Assembly: GCA_963680875.1 (NCBI GenBank)
Contig: OY804590.1
Coordinates: forward strand, 22,506,640 to 22,570,639
Direction: 5' to 3'
Source: Bathymodiolus brooksi
Taxonomy: Eukaryota; Mollusca; Bivalvia; Mytilida; Modiolidae
Length of the DNA stretch: 64,000 nucleotides
A program made the position numbers and the translations under genes. Under the pieces are notes generated by a model, which was not told where the DNA came from, made no database searches, and saw nothing but the letters and a program-made list of their open reading frames with translations. Position 1 is the stretch's first letter; every line of letters starts with the position of its first letter. Shown in pieces: positions 25,543-34,711 of the stretch.

Positions 25543-25882
25543 AACCACCTCCTGTGGTATAATTGTTAACGTGATCGTTTCGAGTGTGTCAGGTCATGCA
25601 TTTCATATTTGTTGCTTCTCCACTAAGCCTGCAGAAAATACTTTGTAGTAAGAGAAAAGACTGGTTGCTTCAGAGTCAGGATAGTGTGTCCTAATGAAGC
25701 AACATGTCTACCTGTGGACATTTGTTTCAGTGAGTTAGCTTTATACAAATTCATAGTGTGTTGATCTAGTGCAAAGCAGATAACATCATCATCTCACCAT
25801 CACGTTACTAATTCGCACCATGATATTCTAGTAGCTGACAATTGTTCGCTTGGTATTAAACAACAATTACTCATCAACTCAC
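25543..25882 (+). mobile_element. S1 SINE, degraded but full length
   Basis: The head is CCTGTGGTATAATTGTTAACG, the middle TATTTGTTGCTTCTCC and GAAGCAACATGTCTACC, and the end GTATTAAACAACAATTACTC. The B-box region is eroded. An inverted S1 fragment lies about 30 bp downstream. Confidence 0.65.
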
Positions 25883-25910
25883 TCTGATCAGAATAATTAA
25901 AAAGATATCA

Positions 25911-26118
25911 AGAATGAGTGAGTGAGTGATTGTTGTTATGCGACATTGAACAATATTTCAGGTATATAATGCCGTCAACAAGTTACATTTCGATGAACAA
26001 CAGTGTGCGGATAGACATGTCGTTCCACTGAGACACATAATCCTGATTCCGAGCTACCAATCTTCGCACGCTCTCATTCCTTATTGTTGCATGCTTAGCG
26101 GAGAAGCAACACATACCG
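25911..26118 (-). mobile_element. S1 SINE, 3' part
   Basis: GAGTGAGTGAGTGATTGTTG at the left is the reverse complement of the S1 end; GACATGTCGTTCCACTGAGA and GCGGAGAAGCAACA follow. The tRNA-like head is absent. It ends where a C tail begins. Confidence 0.65.
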
Positions 26119-26293
26119 ATGTTATCTGTACTTTTTGTTTTGTTTTCCTCCTTCGTCTTGTGTAGCCTATGTTGCCAGTTTCTCTGGATTGTCTATTTTT
26201 TATTGCCCCTTCGATATTCTCTAACGTTTATTTATCTGTACTTTGTCGATTTACGACTTTTGATTATCCCTTTAGTATCCTTCTTTTTAAAGT
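26119..26293 (+). mobile_element. C-family tail, interrupted by a hAT element
   Basis: CCTTCGTCTTGTGTAGCC, CAGTTTCTCTGGATTGTC and CTTCGATATTCTCTAACG match the C-tail order. The hAT element starts eight bases beyond this stretch. Confidence 0.6.
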
Positions 26294-27547
26294 CTGTAAT
26301 CCAGGGTTGGCAAAAAACCGGTGGTCAATACTGATTTTAACCGGTCAATACTGGTCAATACTGGTCGATTGGAGTAAAAGCCAGATAGGATTATGAGGCA
26401 ATCTTTTCATGGACCTGATCTAGAAGATGGCCACCGATGTATTTACGGTTAGGTGGGCTGTAACCGGGTCGAAGCATCTGTATAGTCTCTCTGAAGACAG
26501 GGTGGTCTGCTATGTTGAAGGGCAGGTTGCAGGCGAAAAAGAGCTTTGCAATCTGCTCATCAAGATTTCTGGACATTGTCTGGTCAGTGCTGTAGCTGAA
26601 GCTGGTCATGTTGGTCTGTCTAGCTTTCTTAGCTGCAGGCTCTGGTATGGAAGCTGATTCAGACTTACTGGGAGTGCTAGTTTTTGTTGCTGGCTCTGGA
26701 TCAAGGTCTGCTAAGGGTCGCTTTGCAGGTCTAGCTGCTGATGGGCATTTCTCTCTATGACTCCTCATTCTCAACACCTTGGCGCTTATTGTTGCGTTAC
26801 AGTCTTTGCATCTGGTAGTGAGTTTGTTGCCGTCTTCATCTATTTGGTAAAAATTCCAAATAGGGTCTTTTGGCTTCATCGTGGTATAATTAATTAGTGA
26901 TGCTTTCAATATCAGTTTAAAACTGAGAATGAAAGTGTCTAATTTAGACTTCATTATAAATCATTTGGTAAGAAGTCATACATAAGAGAAGCCATGAAGA
27001 GTCAACCCGCTATAAACTTTCCATTTCCTGCATTCAGAATCATTCCGTCTCACATATGAATGAACTTTAAACATTGTATTGTTTCAAGCTGGCCACTTTT
27101 ATTACCCTTTTCCTTCTTACACATTTATTAGGGTTATGTTATTTTAGCAATTTAAATTTCTTATTTGACCACCTGTCAGCCAGGTGTACAGTTACCTGTC
27201 CAGCACTTTAATTAAGCTACCTGTAACTTACCTGTTGCAATCACACATTTTGAATTAAATAAATCTTTATGTAATTATAAATGTATTTAGTACTGCACCT
27301 GAAAACCTGAAAATGTACCTTAAATAGATTTCAATAGTAATTCAGTGATGTTTTAAGATATTCAGCAGATTAATACAGCAATAAAATTTTTAAATGAGAC
27401 TTCAAATGAAAATGTTCATCATTTTAGATATGAAAAAGAACAAAATTGACCATTTTTCACTTAAAATAATAGTATTGACCAGTATTGACCACTTAAGAAG
27501 TATTGACCGGGACGATTCAAACCGGTTAAAACCGGGCTGCTTTAATC
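26294..27547 (-). mobile_element. Non-autonomous hAT element with 8-bp target duplication
   Basis: The element itself spans 26302-27539 (1238 bp). It begins CAGGGTTGGCAAAAAACCGG and its other end, read inward, begins CAGCCCGGTTTTAACCGG. Both ends carry repeated TTGACC/GGTCAATACT subterminal motifs. The flanks CTGTAATC (26294-26301) and CTTTAATC (27540-27547) match at 7 of 8 bases. An 8-bp duplication and CAGGG ends are characteristic of the hAT superfamily. The only ORF is a BED-finger N-terminus, so the element is an internal deletion derivative. Confidence 0.88.
26391..26954 (-). CDS. Truncated hAT transposase, BED zinc-finger N-terminus
   Basis: The 187-codon ORF starts at 26954, but an internal ATG at 26879 (CCACGATGAAGC) is a better start and gives 162 residues. 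A BED-type zinc finger follows: an IWNFYQ aromatic block, C-x2-C (CKDC), then H-x4-C (HREKC). A Pro/Ala/Ser-rich linker with KKAR-type basic residues comes next. The final 45 residues (LPFNIADHPVF, then LRPGYSPP) are the start of the hAT transposase core. The ORF then stops, about 90 bp before the terminal repeat, so the catalytic DDE core and dimerisation domain are gone. It could still bind the element ends as a DNA-binding protein, but nothing shows it is expressed. BED-hAT assignment is family knowledge; loss of function is inferred. Confidence 0.8.
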   Translation of the reverse strand: MKSKLDTFILSFKLILKASLINYTTMKPKDPIWNFYQIDEDGNKLTTRCKDCNATISAKVLRMRSHREKCPSAARPAKRPLADLDPEPATKTSTPSKSESASIPEPAAKKARQTNMTSFSYSTDQTMSRNLDEQIAKLFFACNLPFNIADHPVFRETIQMLRPGYSPPNRKYIGGHLLDQVHEKIAS

Positions 27548-27980
27548 AAAATATAAAGACATTTATAAATCTATTTGTAATAATTATTTAAATATAGTGG
27601 TTGCCTTAATTCTCCCTTCTTTTAATGATTGATCCCTCATCATGAACATTGTATGTACGTTGACAATTTGACAAATGATGACATCAAATCGCTTCCGTTT
27701 GTCTAAGAAATTAGGAACATGATAAGTGAAAATGTTCGGATAATCTTACTACCGTGTTGTGTTTGTTCGAAAGCAAGCATATTAATGACCAATTATGGAA
27801 ATTCTGCCTCAAATCATTTTTCGTCTATTTAACGTAAAAGAAACATTGGTTAACTCTATTATAATCTCTCTTATAATATAAAATAGTATCTATTTTTGTG
27901 TTGTTAGAACCTATGTTAAAAATGGAAAATAAATGACATTACTATTTATTTACATTTCCGGCATCCGTTTGAAATATAGG
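27548..27980. other. No gene seen
   Basis: AT-rich flank of the hAT element with no supported ORF or repeat. Confidence 0.4.
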
Positions 27981-28190
27981 GCTCAATGGGCTGTTGTGAA
28001 CGCGATCTTATAGTAGTTTGATATACGTATACCTGTACGTAACCAGTACCCATCAACGCTAAATTTGTAAACTCGTGAGGTGTACTCGATGCAATTTTAC
28101 GGGATATAGTTTAATTTAATTGTAACAGGTAGGTGGTTTTCCGCTGGTACTCCGTTTTACTCTGATATTAATTGGCGTTGAACACTATTC
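27981..28190 (+). mobile_element. S2 SINE, strongly degraded
   Basis: GGGCTGTTGTGAACGCGATC, CATCAACGCTAAATTTGTAA, CGTGAGGTGTACTCGATGCA, GGTGGTTTTCCGCTGGTACT and ATTGGCGTTGAACACT follow S2 order with many substitutions, suggesting an old copy. Confidence 0.6.
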
Positions 28191-28204
28191 TCAAAAGCAA
28201 ATCC

Positions 28205-28560
28205 ACTAATATTTTAAATAAACGTTAGAGAATACCGAAGGAGCGATCAAATATTGACAATCCAGAGAAACTGGCAACATACACAAGACGAAGACAAGTA
28301 AAGGAAAAAAGAAAAACACAACATAATATGTGTTGGACATCAATATATGCAAACAAACACAAATAGCGTAAATAATACATGATCCCTCCTACAAACAACT
28401 GGGGGTAAAGACAAAATGAACATCGTTTTATGCGGAAATCGTAACGGACATCACAACACGGAAATTCGAACGTAACAATCGACACATAATAGGCCAACAC
28501 AAAGAAAAACTATAAAAATTAGCAACCCCACTAACAACCTGGGTGAACTCAGGTATTCAA
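28205..28560 (-). mobile_element. C-family tail, long copy
   Basis: ACGTTAGAGAATACCGAAGG, GACAATCCAGAGAAACTGGC, ACACAAGACGAAGAC and TGTGTTGGACATCA are the reverse complement of the C tail. It extends further than the 26.1-kb copy. Confidence 0.65.
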
Positions 28561-28710
28561 CCAGAAAAATGTCTAATGTAGCATTTAATGCAGTAAAGAT
28601 TTCACCAATGGTTGACTGTCTAATTTGACAATTGTTACGCCGTTAACCCCCTGTCAATCCTTATTCTAATGTAGTTGTTTAATAATCCTGATTTGTGAGT
28701 GGACAATGCT

Positions 28711-29036
28711 GTAATTTTCAAGGTATCAATTCCACGGTTGAAATATCATGAGAATTTTAGCTCATTACCGCTTACGTCATCTTGTCAATAATGTGGTAAT
28801 GCACATGATTGTATTAGAATGGAGATAACTGTATTGTATTTGAAAATTTCACGGCATTAATTGTCGATTTAATGGTGTAATTTTCACGGTATAATGCCAC
28901 TGTTGAAATAGCATCAGATATTTTTAGAATTTTAGCTGATTATCGCTTACGTCATCTTGTCAATAATGTGGCAATACACATCTGAATACACATGATTACA
29001 TTAGAATGGAGATAACTGTATTGTATTTGAAAATAC
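28711..29036. repeat. Imperfect direct duplication, about 166-bp period
   Basis: GTAATTTTCAAGGTATCAAT at 28711 and GTAATTTTCACGGTATAATG at 28877 each lead into CGCTTACGTCATCTTGTCAA and GAATGGAGATAACTGTATTG. The second copy has short insertions. Confidence 0.85.
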
Positions 29037-30379
29037 TGTTATCTCCTAAGTGGAATGCAAAGTATTATTTCAATAGGAACATTTATTTCACTAAATTCAA
29101 ATTCAAATTCTTTATTGATATGAAATCCAACAAAGGATTGTCATCAGCAACAATACAATCAACAGACATACACAAAACTTGAAACAATTAAAAACGAAAA
29201 GTAGCACGAGGATCTACGGATATGATAATGTTATGACATCAGAGAGTTCAGCAATTGATGTTGATACGAAATTGTATTTAACACTGTAGAAATCAGTCGA
29301 AACAAAAATTCTAGCGAATGCAATCTTTTGTAGTTGTATTGTCGTGTAAAAGTTGACCGGAATCCATTTTGTACGATTTACGATAATATCTTGAATGTAA
29401 TCGCCGACACTTGCATATGCAGAAAACTAATGTTTGGGTTGCATTAAATCTTACTCGCCGCGACATAGCAGCAAGGGGAGCAAGTGGGATTCGAACAAGA
29501 TTGATACAGATTGTACATGTCTATGTAGATGTAAATAGAATTAACACGAGATCGCGGCCACGACGACAATTGGATAATATCAAATATACACTATCAACCG
29601 TTATTGTTTTAATTAATTTTCATTGTACATTTCCATCAAATAAAACAATTTCATGAGAAAGTTGAAATTCAATTGATTTATCAACAGACAACATGACAGT
29701 CTGTCTTGGGTTGTGTGAAATTTTTCCTAATCAACATTTACTATGGTTTAAAGGTTAACTATAAGCTTTAAAGTGTCATATAAAAGACATTTAAGAACAG
29801 TTTCATTGAAATTAATTCCATTTCATTTTGACCATGAATTAATTGACAATTGACAGGAAAGTCGTTATTTTTCTTGACCCTATGCAGCATTGTTTCACTT
29901 CATATTATTCACACTCAGTGTTAATATTTCGATATTCAATGTCCTTTTTGTACTATAAGAAAACGCTTCCCGCTGTTATGACATTAATGAACTAGACTAA
30001 ACCCGTCTTTTGCTGTAAATGATCTTGGGGTACTAGAGTACAACCATCCTTGATCTATGACCTTGATGCACTAGAGTTCTAGCTCTACTATAGCCTTGCT
30101 GTACTATAGAGTATCACCGACACAGCTATTGTAAGCTTTGTATACTCGAGTAAAACGGCTGTTGTTATAAAATTGTCTTGCCAGTAAAACCATCGGTGAA
30201 ATCGACTTGTGCATTGTAACGTTGGTGGTATGTTTCAGAGTAAAAAGTATCTTGTTTTGTGAAATCGTGTATCAGAAGAAAACCGTCTCTGTTTCTATAA
30301 CCAATGCACATCACTTAGATTCTTTGTGGTTTTTGCTTTCCTCCCAAAGACTTGTTGATCATTTTAGCTTTCCAATCTT
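29037..30379. other. No gene; possible retroelement 3' end near 29095-29170
   Basis: AAATTCAAATTCAAATTCTT followed by TATTGATATGAAATCCAAC resembles a short-repeat retroelement terminus. Between 30000 and 30210 a loose 45-50-bp periodicity is visible, marked by TACTAGAGTACAACC, GCACTAGAGTTC and GTACTATAGAGTATC. It is too decayed to define. No supported coding exon. Confidence 0.4.
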
Positions 30380-30490
30380 TAAACTTTGAGCAGCATACCT
30401 GATGAAGGTTATTCCAATCTTTAAACTTTGAGCAGCATACCTGATGAAGGTTATTCCAGAAACTCATAGTACGCACTAAGTTTTACATCT
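30380..30490 (+). repeat. R-family repeat with 43-bp duplication
   Basis: TTCCAATCTTTAAACTTTGA then GCAGCATACCTGATGAAGG occurs twice in direct succession; the second copy runs on into CCAGAAACTCATAGTACGCA, the downstream part of R. Confidence 0.75.
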
Positions 30491-31018
30491 TCGTTTTTAA
30501 TCATGTTAAAAAGCAGCATTTACATTTCCGGTATATATTCTCTACTGTGAGCTAGTCTGTGTTTCTCTATTTTAATATAATATTACCTAGTAAATAGGGC
30601 TATTAGCTGCAACATGTTTTCATCTTAGTGAGGCGTTGTATATTTTGTTTGATATCTATTTCATATAATGAACGGGGACACTTAACACAACTTTCAAGAA
30701 TATTTCAGCTATATCACGGACGTTCTATTTATTGTTGGAGGAATTCGCAGTAAACCACTGACCCATCGCTGGCAATTGGTATACGTGAGATTCGTTAACT
30801 GTTAAGCTTCATTAATTTTAGTTTTGATATTGTGCATGTATATGTCTGGTGAACACCTAATCTTTCATATTGAAATATTCTGCCTGCATTTCAGAAAAGT
30901 GTAAATATGACGAAGTCATCAGATTAAAGGAAATGTATTTTTATTGCAGCTCAAATCATAGATTTTTTGTACTGAGACGATAACAATGGTTATACTCATT
31001 TTCTTTGTGTACTTTTAG
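30491..31018. other. Upstream flank or intron of the peptide gene
   Basis: Ends with ATTTTCTTTGTGTACTTTTAG, a good pyrimidine-rich splice acceptor at 31017-31018. No first exon with an ATG and a convincing signal peptide was identified here. The in-frame ATG at 30986 reads hydrophobic residues and then hits TAG at 31016-31018. Confidence 0.5.
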
Positions 31019-31588
31019 ATACTTGCAGAAACGCAACATGCTCAAAACAACGAAATAAGAGATGAAGATTCTTCTGAGAGTGACCGCGATAAAAGACACA
31101 TTGGAAGATGGAAAAACTTTAGATATCGAGCCGGAAGTTCCTCTAATAGCGATAACAACGATGCAATAATCGACGAAAAGCGCCATATTGGACGATGGAA
31201 AAACCTTAACTGGAAACTAGGATTTGTTGATCCATCAAAGAGGTTTTTTGGACGATGGCGTGATGTAAACCATCGCATATCAAATGATGTTAATAAACGA
31301 CATGTCGGAAGATGGAAAAATTTAAATTACCTAAACAAACTACGTTTTGCAGATGATGACAGTAACATTGAAAAGAGATTTCTTGGCAGGTGGAAAAACC
31401 TGAACTACTTACTTGGAGCAAATAACAATAATCAAGATGACGAATCAATGACTGACGCGGAGGAATATGGATATGCAATTCCGGTTGCGGAAAATCTTAT
31501 GAGTGAATTGGGAGATATGAATAATATGGACAAAAGATTTTTCGGTCGTTGGAGAAATTTAAACAACAAATTGCGTAACGAGGTATAA
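31019..31588 (+). CDS. Novel-looking multi-copy secretory peptide precursor, main exon
   Basis: An open frame of 189 codons runs from a splice acceptor to TAA at 31586. It begins ILAETQHAQ, which looks like the end of a signal peptide and its cleavage region. Six KR sites then release six peptides of 27, 18, 17, 24, 51 and 16 residues. Every one starts with the same motif, [HF][FILV]GRW[KR][ND], usually followed by LN[YWN]: for example HIGRWKNLNWKLG, FFGRWRDVNH and FLGRWKNLNY. C-terminal parts vary and are Asp/Asn-rich; none ends in Gly, so amidation is not expected. N-terminally conserved, non-amidated, dibasic-flanked repeats recall the orcokinin/pedal-peptide style of neuropeptide precursor, but I do not recognise this family. 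A cationic antimicrobial precursor is the main alternative. The exon carrying the start codon is not identified. Antisense ORFs over this exon are shadows. Confidence 0.85.
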   Translation: MLAETQHAQNNEIRDEDSSESDRDKRHIGRWKNFRYRAGSSSNSDNNDAIIDEKRHIGRWKNLNWKLGFVDPSKRFFGRWRDVNHRISNDVNKRHVGRWKNLNYLNKLRFADDDSNIEKRFLGRWKNLNYLLGANNNNQDDESMTDAEEYGYAIPVAENLMSELGDMNNMDKRFFGRWRNLNNKLRNEV

Positions 31589-31672
31589 AAAGGCGGTGCC
31601 TTAATTGATTAAAATCAGACCATCCATGGGATTATTTCTCTGTCATTAATATTTGACATTTTCATTATCGCC

Positions 31673-31678
31673 AATAAA
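31673..31678 (+). terminator. Probable polyadenylation signal of the peptide gene
   Basis: AATAAA lies 85 bp after the stop codon, in AT-rich sequence. Two more AATAAA hexamers follow at about 31785 and 31813, so alternative 3' ends are possible. Confidence 0.55.
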
Positions 31679-31907
31679 ATTGTTAATGATACCATAACAA
31701 AGCTGATAAAAATGTAAGAGAAAAATAACAATTCATTTTCGTAAATAATCGCTGCATTAATGTTTTATAGAGTTAAAAATTTGCAAATAAAAAGAAATAT
31801 TGTTTTGTCACAAATAAAAAATGGAAACCCTGTTTTGTAATATTTTCTTATTTTCTTAATATTGTTTCTGCTCATATTTTATTTTTGCATCCATGCACAT
31901 TTTATTA

Positions 31908-32152
31908 GGGACTGTCTTGGTCGTGATCGTATGGTAGTTGGATTTTCCACTATCTGCGTAATCAGACCAATCACCACTAAAGTTGTGAGTTCGAATATAG
32001 CGAGGTGCACTCAACATATCATTATGTAATAAAGTTTGTCAGTGACTTGCGACGAGTCGATGGTTTTCTACGGGTAGAACGGTTTCCTTCACCAATAAAG
32101 CTGACCGCCATGCACGATATAACTGAAATATTGTTGAAAGTGACATTAAACA
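31908..32152 (+). mobile_element. S2 tRNA-derived SINE
   Basis: Full-length layout: GGGACTGTCTTGGTCGTGAT, AAAGTTGTGAGTTCGAA, TTTGTCAGTGACTTGCGACG, TATTGTTGAAAGTGACATTA. It abuts a C tail. It lies about 230 bp beyond the first poly(A) signal of the peptide gene. Confidence 0.75.
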
Positions 32153-32396
32153 CCAAAAACCACAAATATGGACAATCCAGATAAACCGGCAACAACACGA
32201 AGAAAAACTAAACAAAAACACAACACAATTTGTGTTGGACACCACTGTGCGCAAGCAAACACAAATAACGTAAATAAAGACACGAGCGCTCCTACAAACA
32301 ACCGGAGGTAAAGACAAACCGACCATCGTTTTTATATTGTCTGGTTCAAAATGATCTAAAGCATTACGAGGAAACTTATCTAAAGTAATCAAACTG
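32153..32396 (-). mobile_element. C-family tail
   Basis: GGACAATCCAGAGAAAC-like sequence (here GGACAATCCAGATAAACCGG), AACACGAAGAAAA, TTGTGTTGGACACC and CGAGCGCTCCTACAAACAAC in C-tail order. The 117-codon minus-strand ORF through this C tail and the S2 element is a shadow of repeats. Confidence 0.6.
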
Positions 32397-32500
32397 TAGG
32401 TATCTAATTTAGTGCGAACAGCGCGTTTCTAGAATAACCTTCATCAGGTACGCACAAAGTCAAAAGATTGGAGAGTCAAATAATTAAATATCCTTAGGAG
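32397..32500 (-). repeat. R-family repeat
   Basis: TAGTGCGAACAGCGCG, TAACCTTCATCAGGTACGC and AAAGTCAAAAGATTGGAGAG give the reverse complement of R. Confidence 0.7.
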
Positions 32501-32977
32501 CAAAAACACTACAAAGGACTAAAACAAGGATAGCCAAAATCGGCTAAGGTTACTTATACCTAATAAAGCGAAAACTAAAAACATCACACTTCAATTCAAA
32601 ACTCAAATATCACAATCATAGAAAGAGAAACATTCAATACCCCTAACAAACAAATAAACGACCACTCATTTGCCTGGCTTGGTACAGAGGCGGGATTAAA
32701 ATAGTCTTAAGGACCCAAATATTACCTTTGAGTAAAATGATGCAATCATTTAAGTGTTTTCCACATTGAGTAAAATACTAAGCCTCATATACAACTGACG
32801 AACAGTGTTATTATAAAGAACGATATAATCTTTGGGAACATTATGCAAACTATATTTAATATTCGTAACACAGAAGTTATCTAATGTATATTATTAGTTC
32901 TATGAAACAGTCGATGACTTCAACAGTTATCTAAATATTAGATCGTGTACAAGGCTATCGTAAAACATAACAGAGAA

Positions 32978-33190
32978 TAAGGGTAATAACAAAATTACCG
33001 AACTCCGAACAATCTTCCAAAGGGAAAGTCAAAACTCATAAGTATATAAACAAACAAAATCAGTCAACAACCGGAAAACTGTGAAAACCGTAATGACCCT
33101 GACTGGGTACAGGCATTTCTAAAGAAATGGTGGTTGAATCAGATTTTAAAGCGCCAAACCTCCCGCTTTCATTACGGCTCAAAGGTTCAA
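32978..33190 (-). mobile_element. A-family 3' tail belonging to an RT relic
   Basis: AAGGGTAATAACAAAATTAC through CTCCCGCTTTCATTACGGC. The RT pseudogene at 33394-33600, same strand, lies just upstream of it, supporting the idea that A tails are the 3' ends of that RT element. Confidence 0.75.
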
Positions 33191-33393
33191 CAATAGTCAA
33201 CTTTGAACCAAAATCTAATTGTCAATACCAACATTAGTCATCTGTACACAACTGACAGAATAGTTTTCAATTAGATGTTGATATCTTCCGAAACACTTTT
33301 TTTTAAAGATGAGATGAGACGATTCTTAGATATCCTTGGTTTAATAGTTTAGTACTCAGAATACGATGACGTTGTCAAAAGTCTGAATACAAA

Positions 33394-33600
33394 CTACAAG
33401 CTCAAGCGTCTGAGTTGTGAAATAAAAACTCCATACGCGGAAGCATTTGGTATATTACTGTCATGATGTGGAAGATTCATAATAGCAAGATTGAAGTCAT
33501 CTCTTTTGTTATAAAACCTGATAGGAAGTTGACAATTAGTGTCAAATTTGAGGTAAATATCAAGAAATGAAGCAGAGGAAGCTGTTTCTGTTGGAGAAGA
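33394..33600 (-). pseudogene. PLE-like reverse transcriptase fragment
   Basis: Minus-strand translation gives SPTETASSASFLDIYL, then FYNKRDDFNLAIMNLP, then NIPNASAYGVFISQL, ending at an in-frame TAG. It aligns with the ASFLDLYL, YDKRDDFNFKIINFP and SPAYGVYISQL blocks of the RT at 47.3-48.0 kb. The catalytic YIDD region is not found upstream, so this is a broken, 5'-truncated copy. Its own A tail follows 200 bp later. Confidence 0.8.
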
Positions 33601-34552
33601 ATCTTAGTTTTAATTAGGATTTAGGATTTGTAAATTTGAATAATAAATATAAATTATAAACATATCAGTTCCGAAACACTTTCTAATTGGCGGATGATAC
33701 CATCGGGGACTAATAGTCCACTTGCAGAGGTATCGATTCAATGATGGCAGTAAAAATGCACATATCTAATTTAGTGCGAACAATGTGTTTCTGGAATAAC
33801 AGGTAAATACGAAACACATTGTATCGCCATGGCGATCCGGATGCAAATAATCAGCAGTACTAGTAATAAGGTAAACAAAGGCAACAAAAGCTAGGACAAC
33901 AAAACAGGAGTGAAATCTGTTTTTCATGTGCATAATTTTATCCGTTGTATGAGATGACATTAAAACACATATTGATCTGTCTATACAGATTTTTTTTAAA
34001 GGCATACAGGCTTTTAATAAAAATAAATGTTTTCCAATATAAGACCTAAACTTTGATTTAAAAAACCAAAAGATACAATAGTATATTGCAGTTGAAATTT
34101 TTCATAATATCATACGTAAATAGCCTAAAACAAAGGAAATACATTGCTATTTGATTTTCATCCATCCAGGAAAGAATTCGATGTTGACCCGCCCAATGCT
34201 AAGCATTCGAATTCTTTTCACTAATTACGACATCATAAAACATTTTATTAGTATAAAACATCGAATATTTTAATATAAACAAAAAAATAAATTCTGACAG
34301 ACTGTGTGCCTTTAAAGTCTAAGCATATTACAGAGAATTTTTTTTCTGTCTCCGAGCTTGGAATGTTAGACATCTTTTGTTCAATATTTTGATTGGGAGA
34401 TTTGAAAGTATGATATTCTTAGTTATATTTTGTAACATGCGAAAGAAACTCATAATCGAAAATTATATCACTGCAATTATATGTGAGGGTTCGTATTTTA
34501 CTAACATGGGGGACACTTGCATATTCGCATCATTTTGCTAAGAGGAGAGGTT
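33601..34552. other. No gene; R relic near 33755-33805
   Basis: CATATCTAATTTAGTGCGAAC and TGTTTCTGGAATAACAGG mark a truncated minus-strand R copy. The rest is AT-rich. A 79-codon minus-strand ORF at 33766-34005 overlaps the R copy and shows no family signal. Confidence 0.4.
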
Positions 34553-34711
34553 TAGACCAATAAAACTAGTTTAACCCCGCCCCTTTTTTTTTCTTTTTTT
34601 TTTTATTAATGTGTCTGATCGGTCGTGTAATTGTGTGCCTCTTTCTACGATTTTAATATTTTATTTTGGAATTGTTCCGACGGTGTGGTATTTTTTGTGT
34701 TTCATTTGATT
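34553..34711 (+). repeat. D-family dispersed repeat
   Basis: TTTAACCCCGCCCC, CCTCTTTCTACGATTTTAA, GGAATTGTTCCGACGGTGTGG and TATTTTTTGTGTTTCATTTG follow D order. It leads directly into satellite 2. Confidence 0.5.

Noticed and set aside
31042..31478. Minus-strand ORFs over the peptide exon
   Set aside because: They are antisense shadows of the plus-strand precursor, whose repeated KR-GRW pattern with varied synonymous codons shows which strand is coding.
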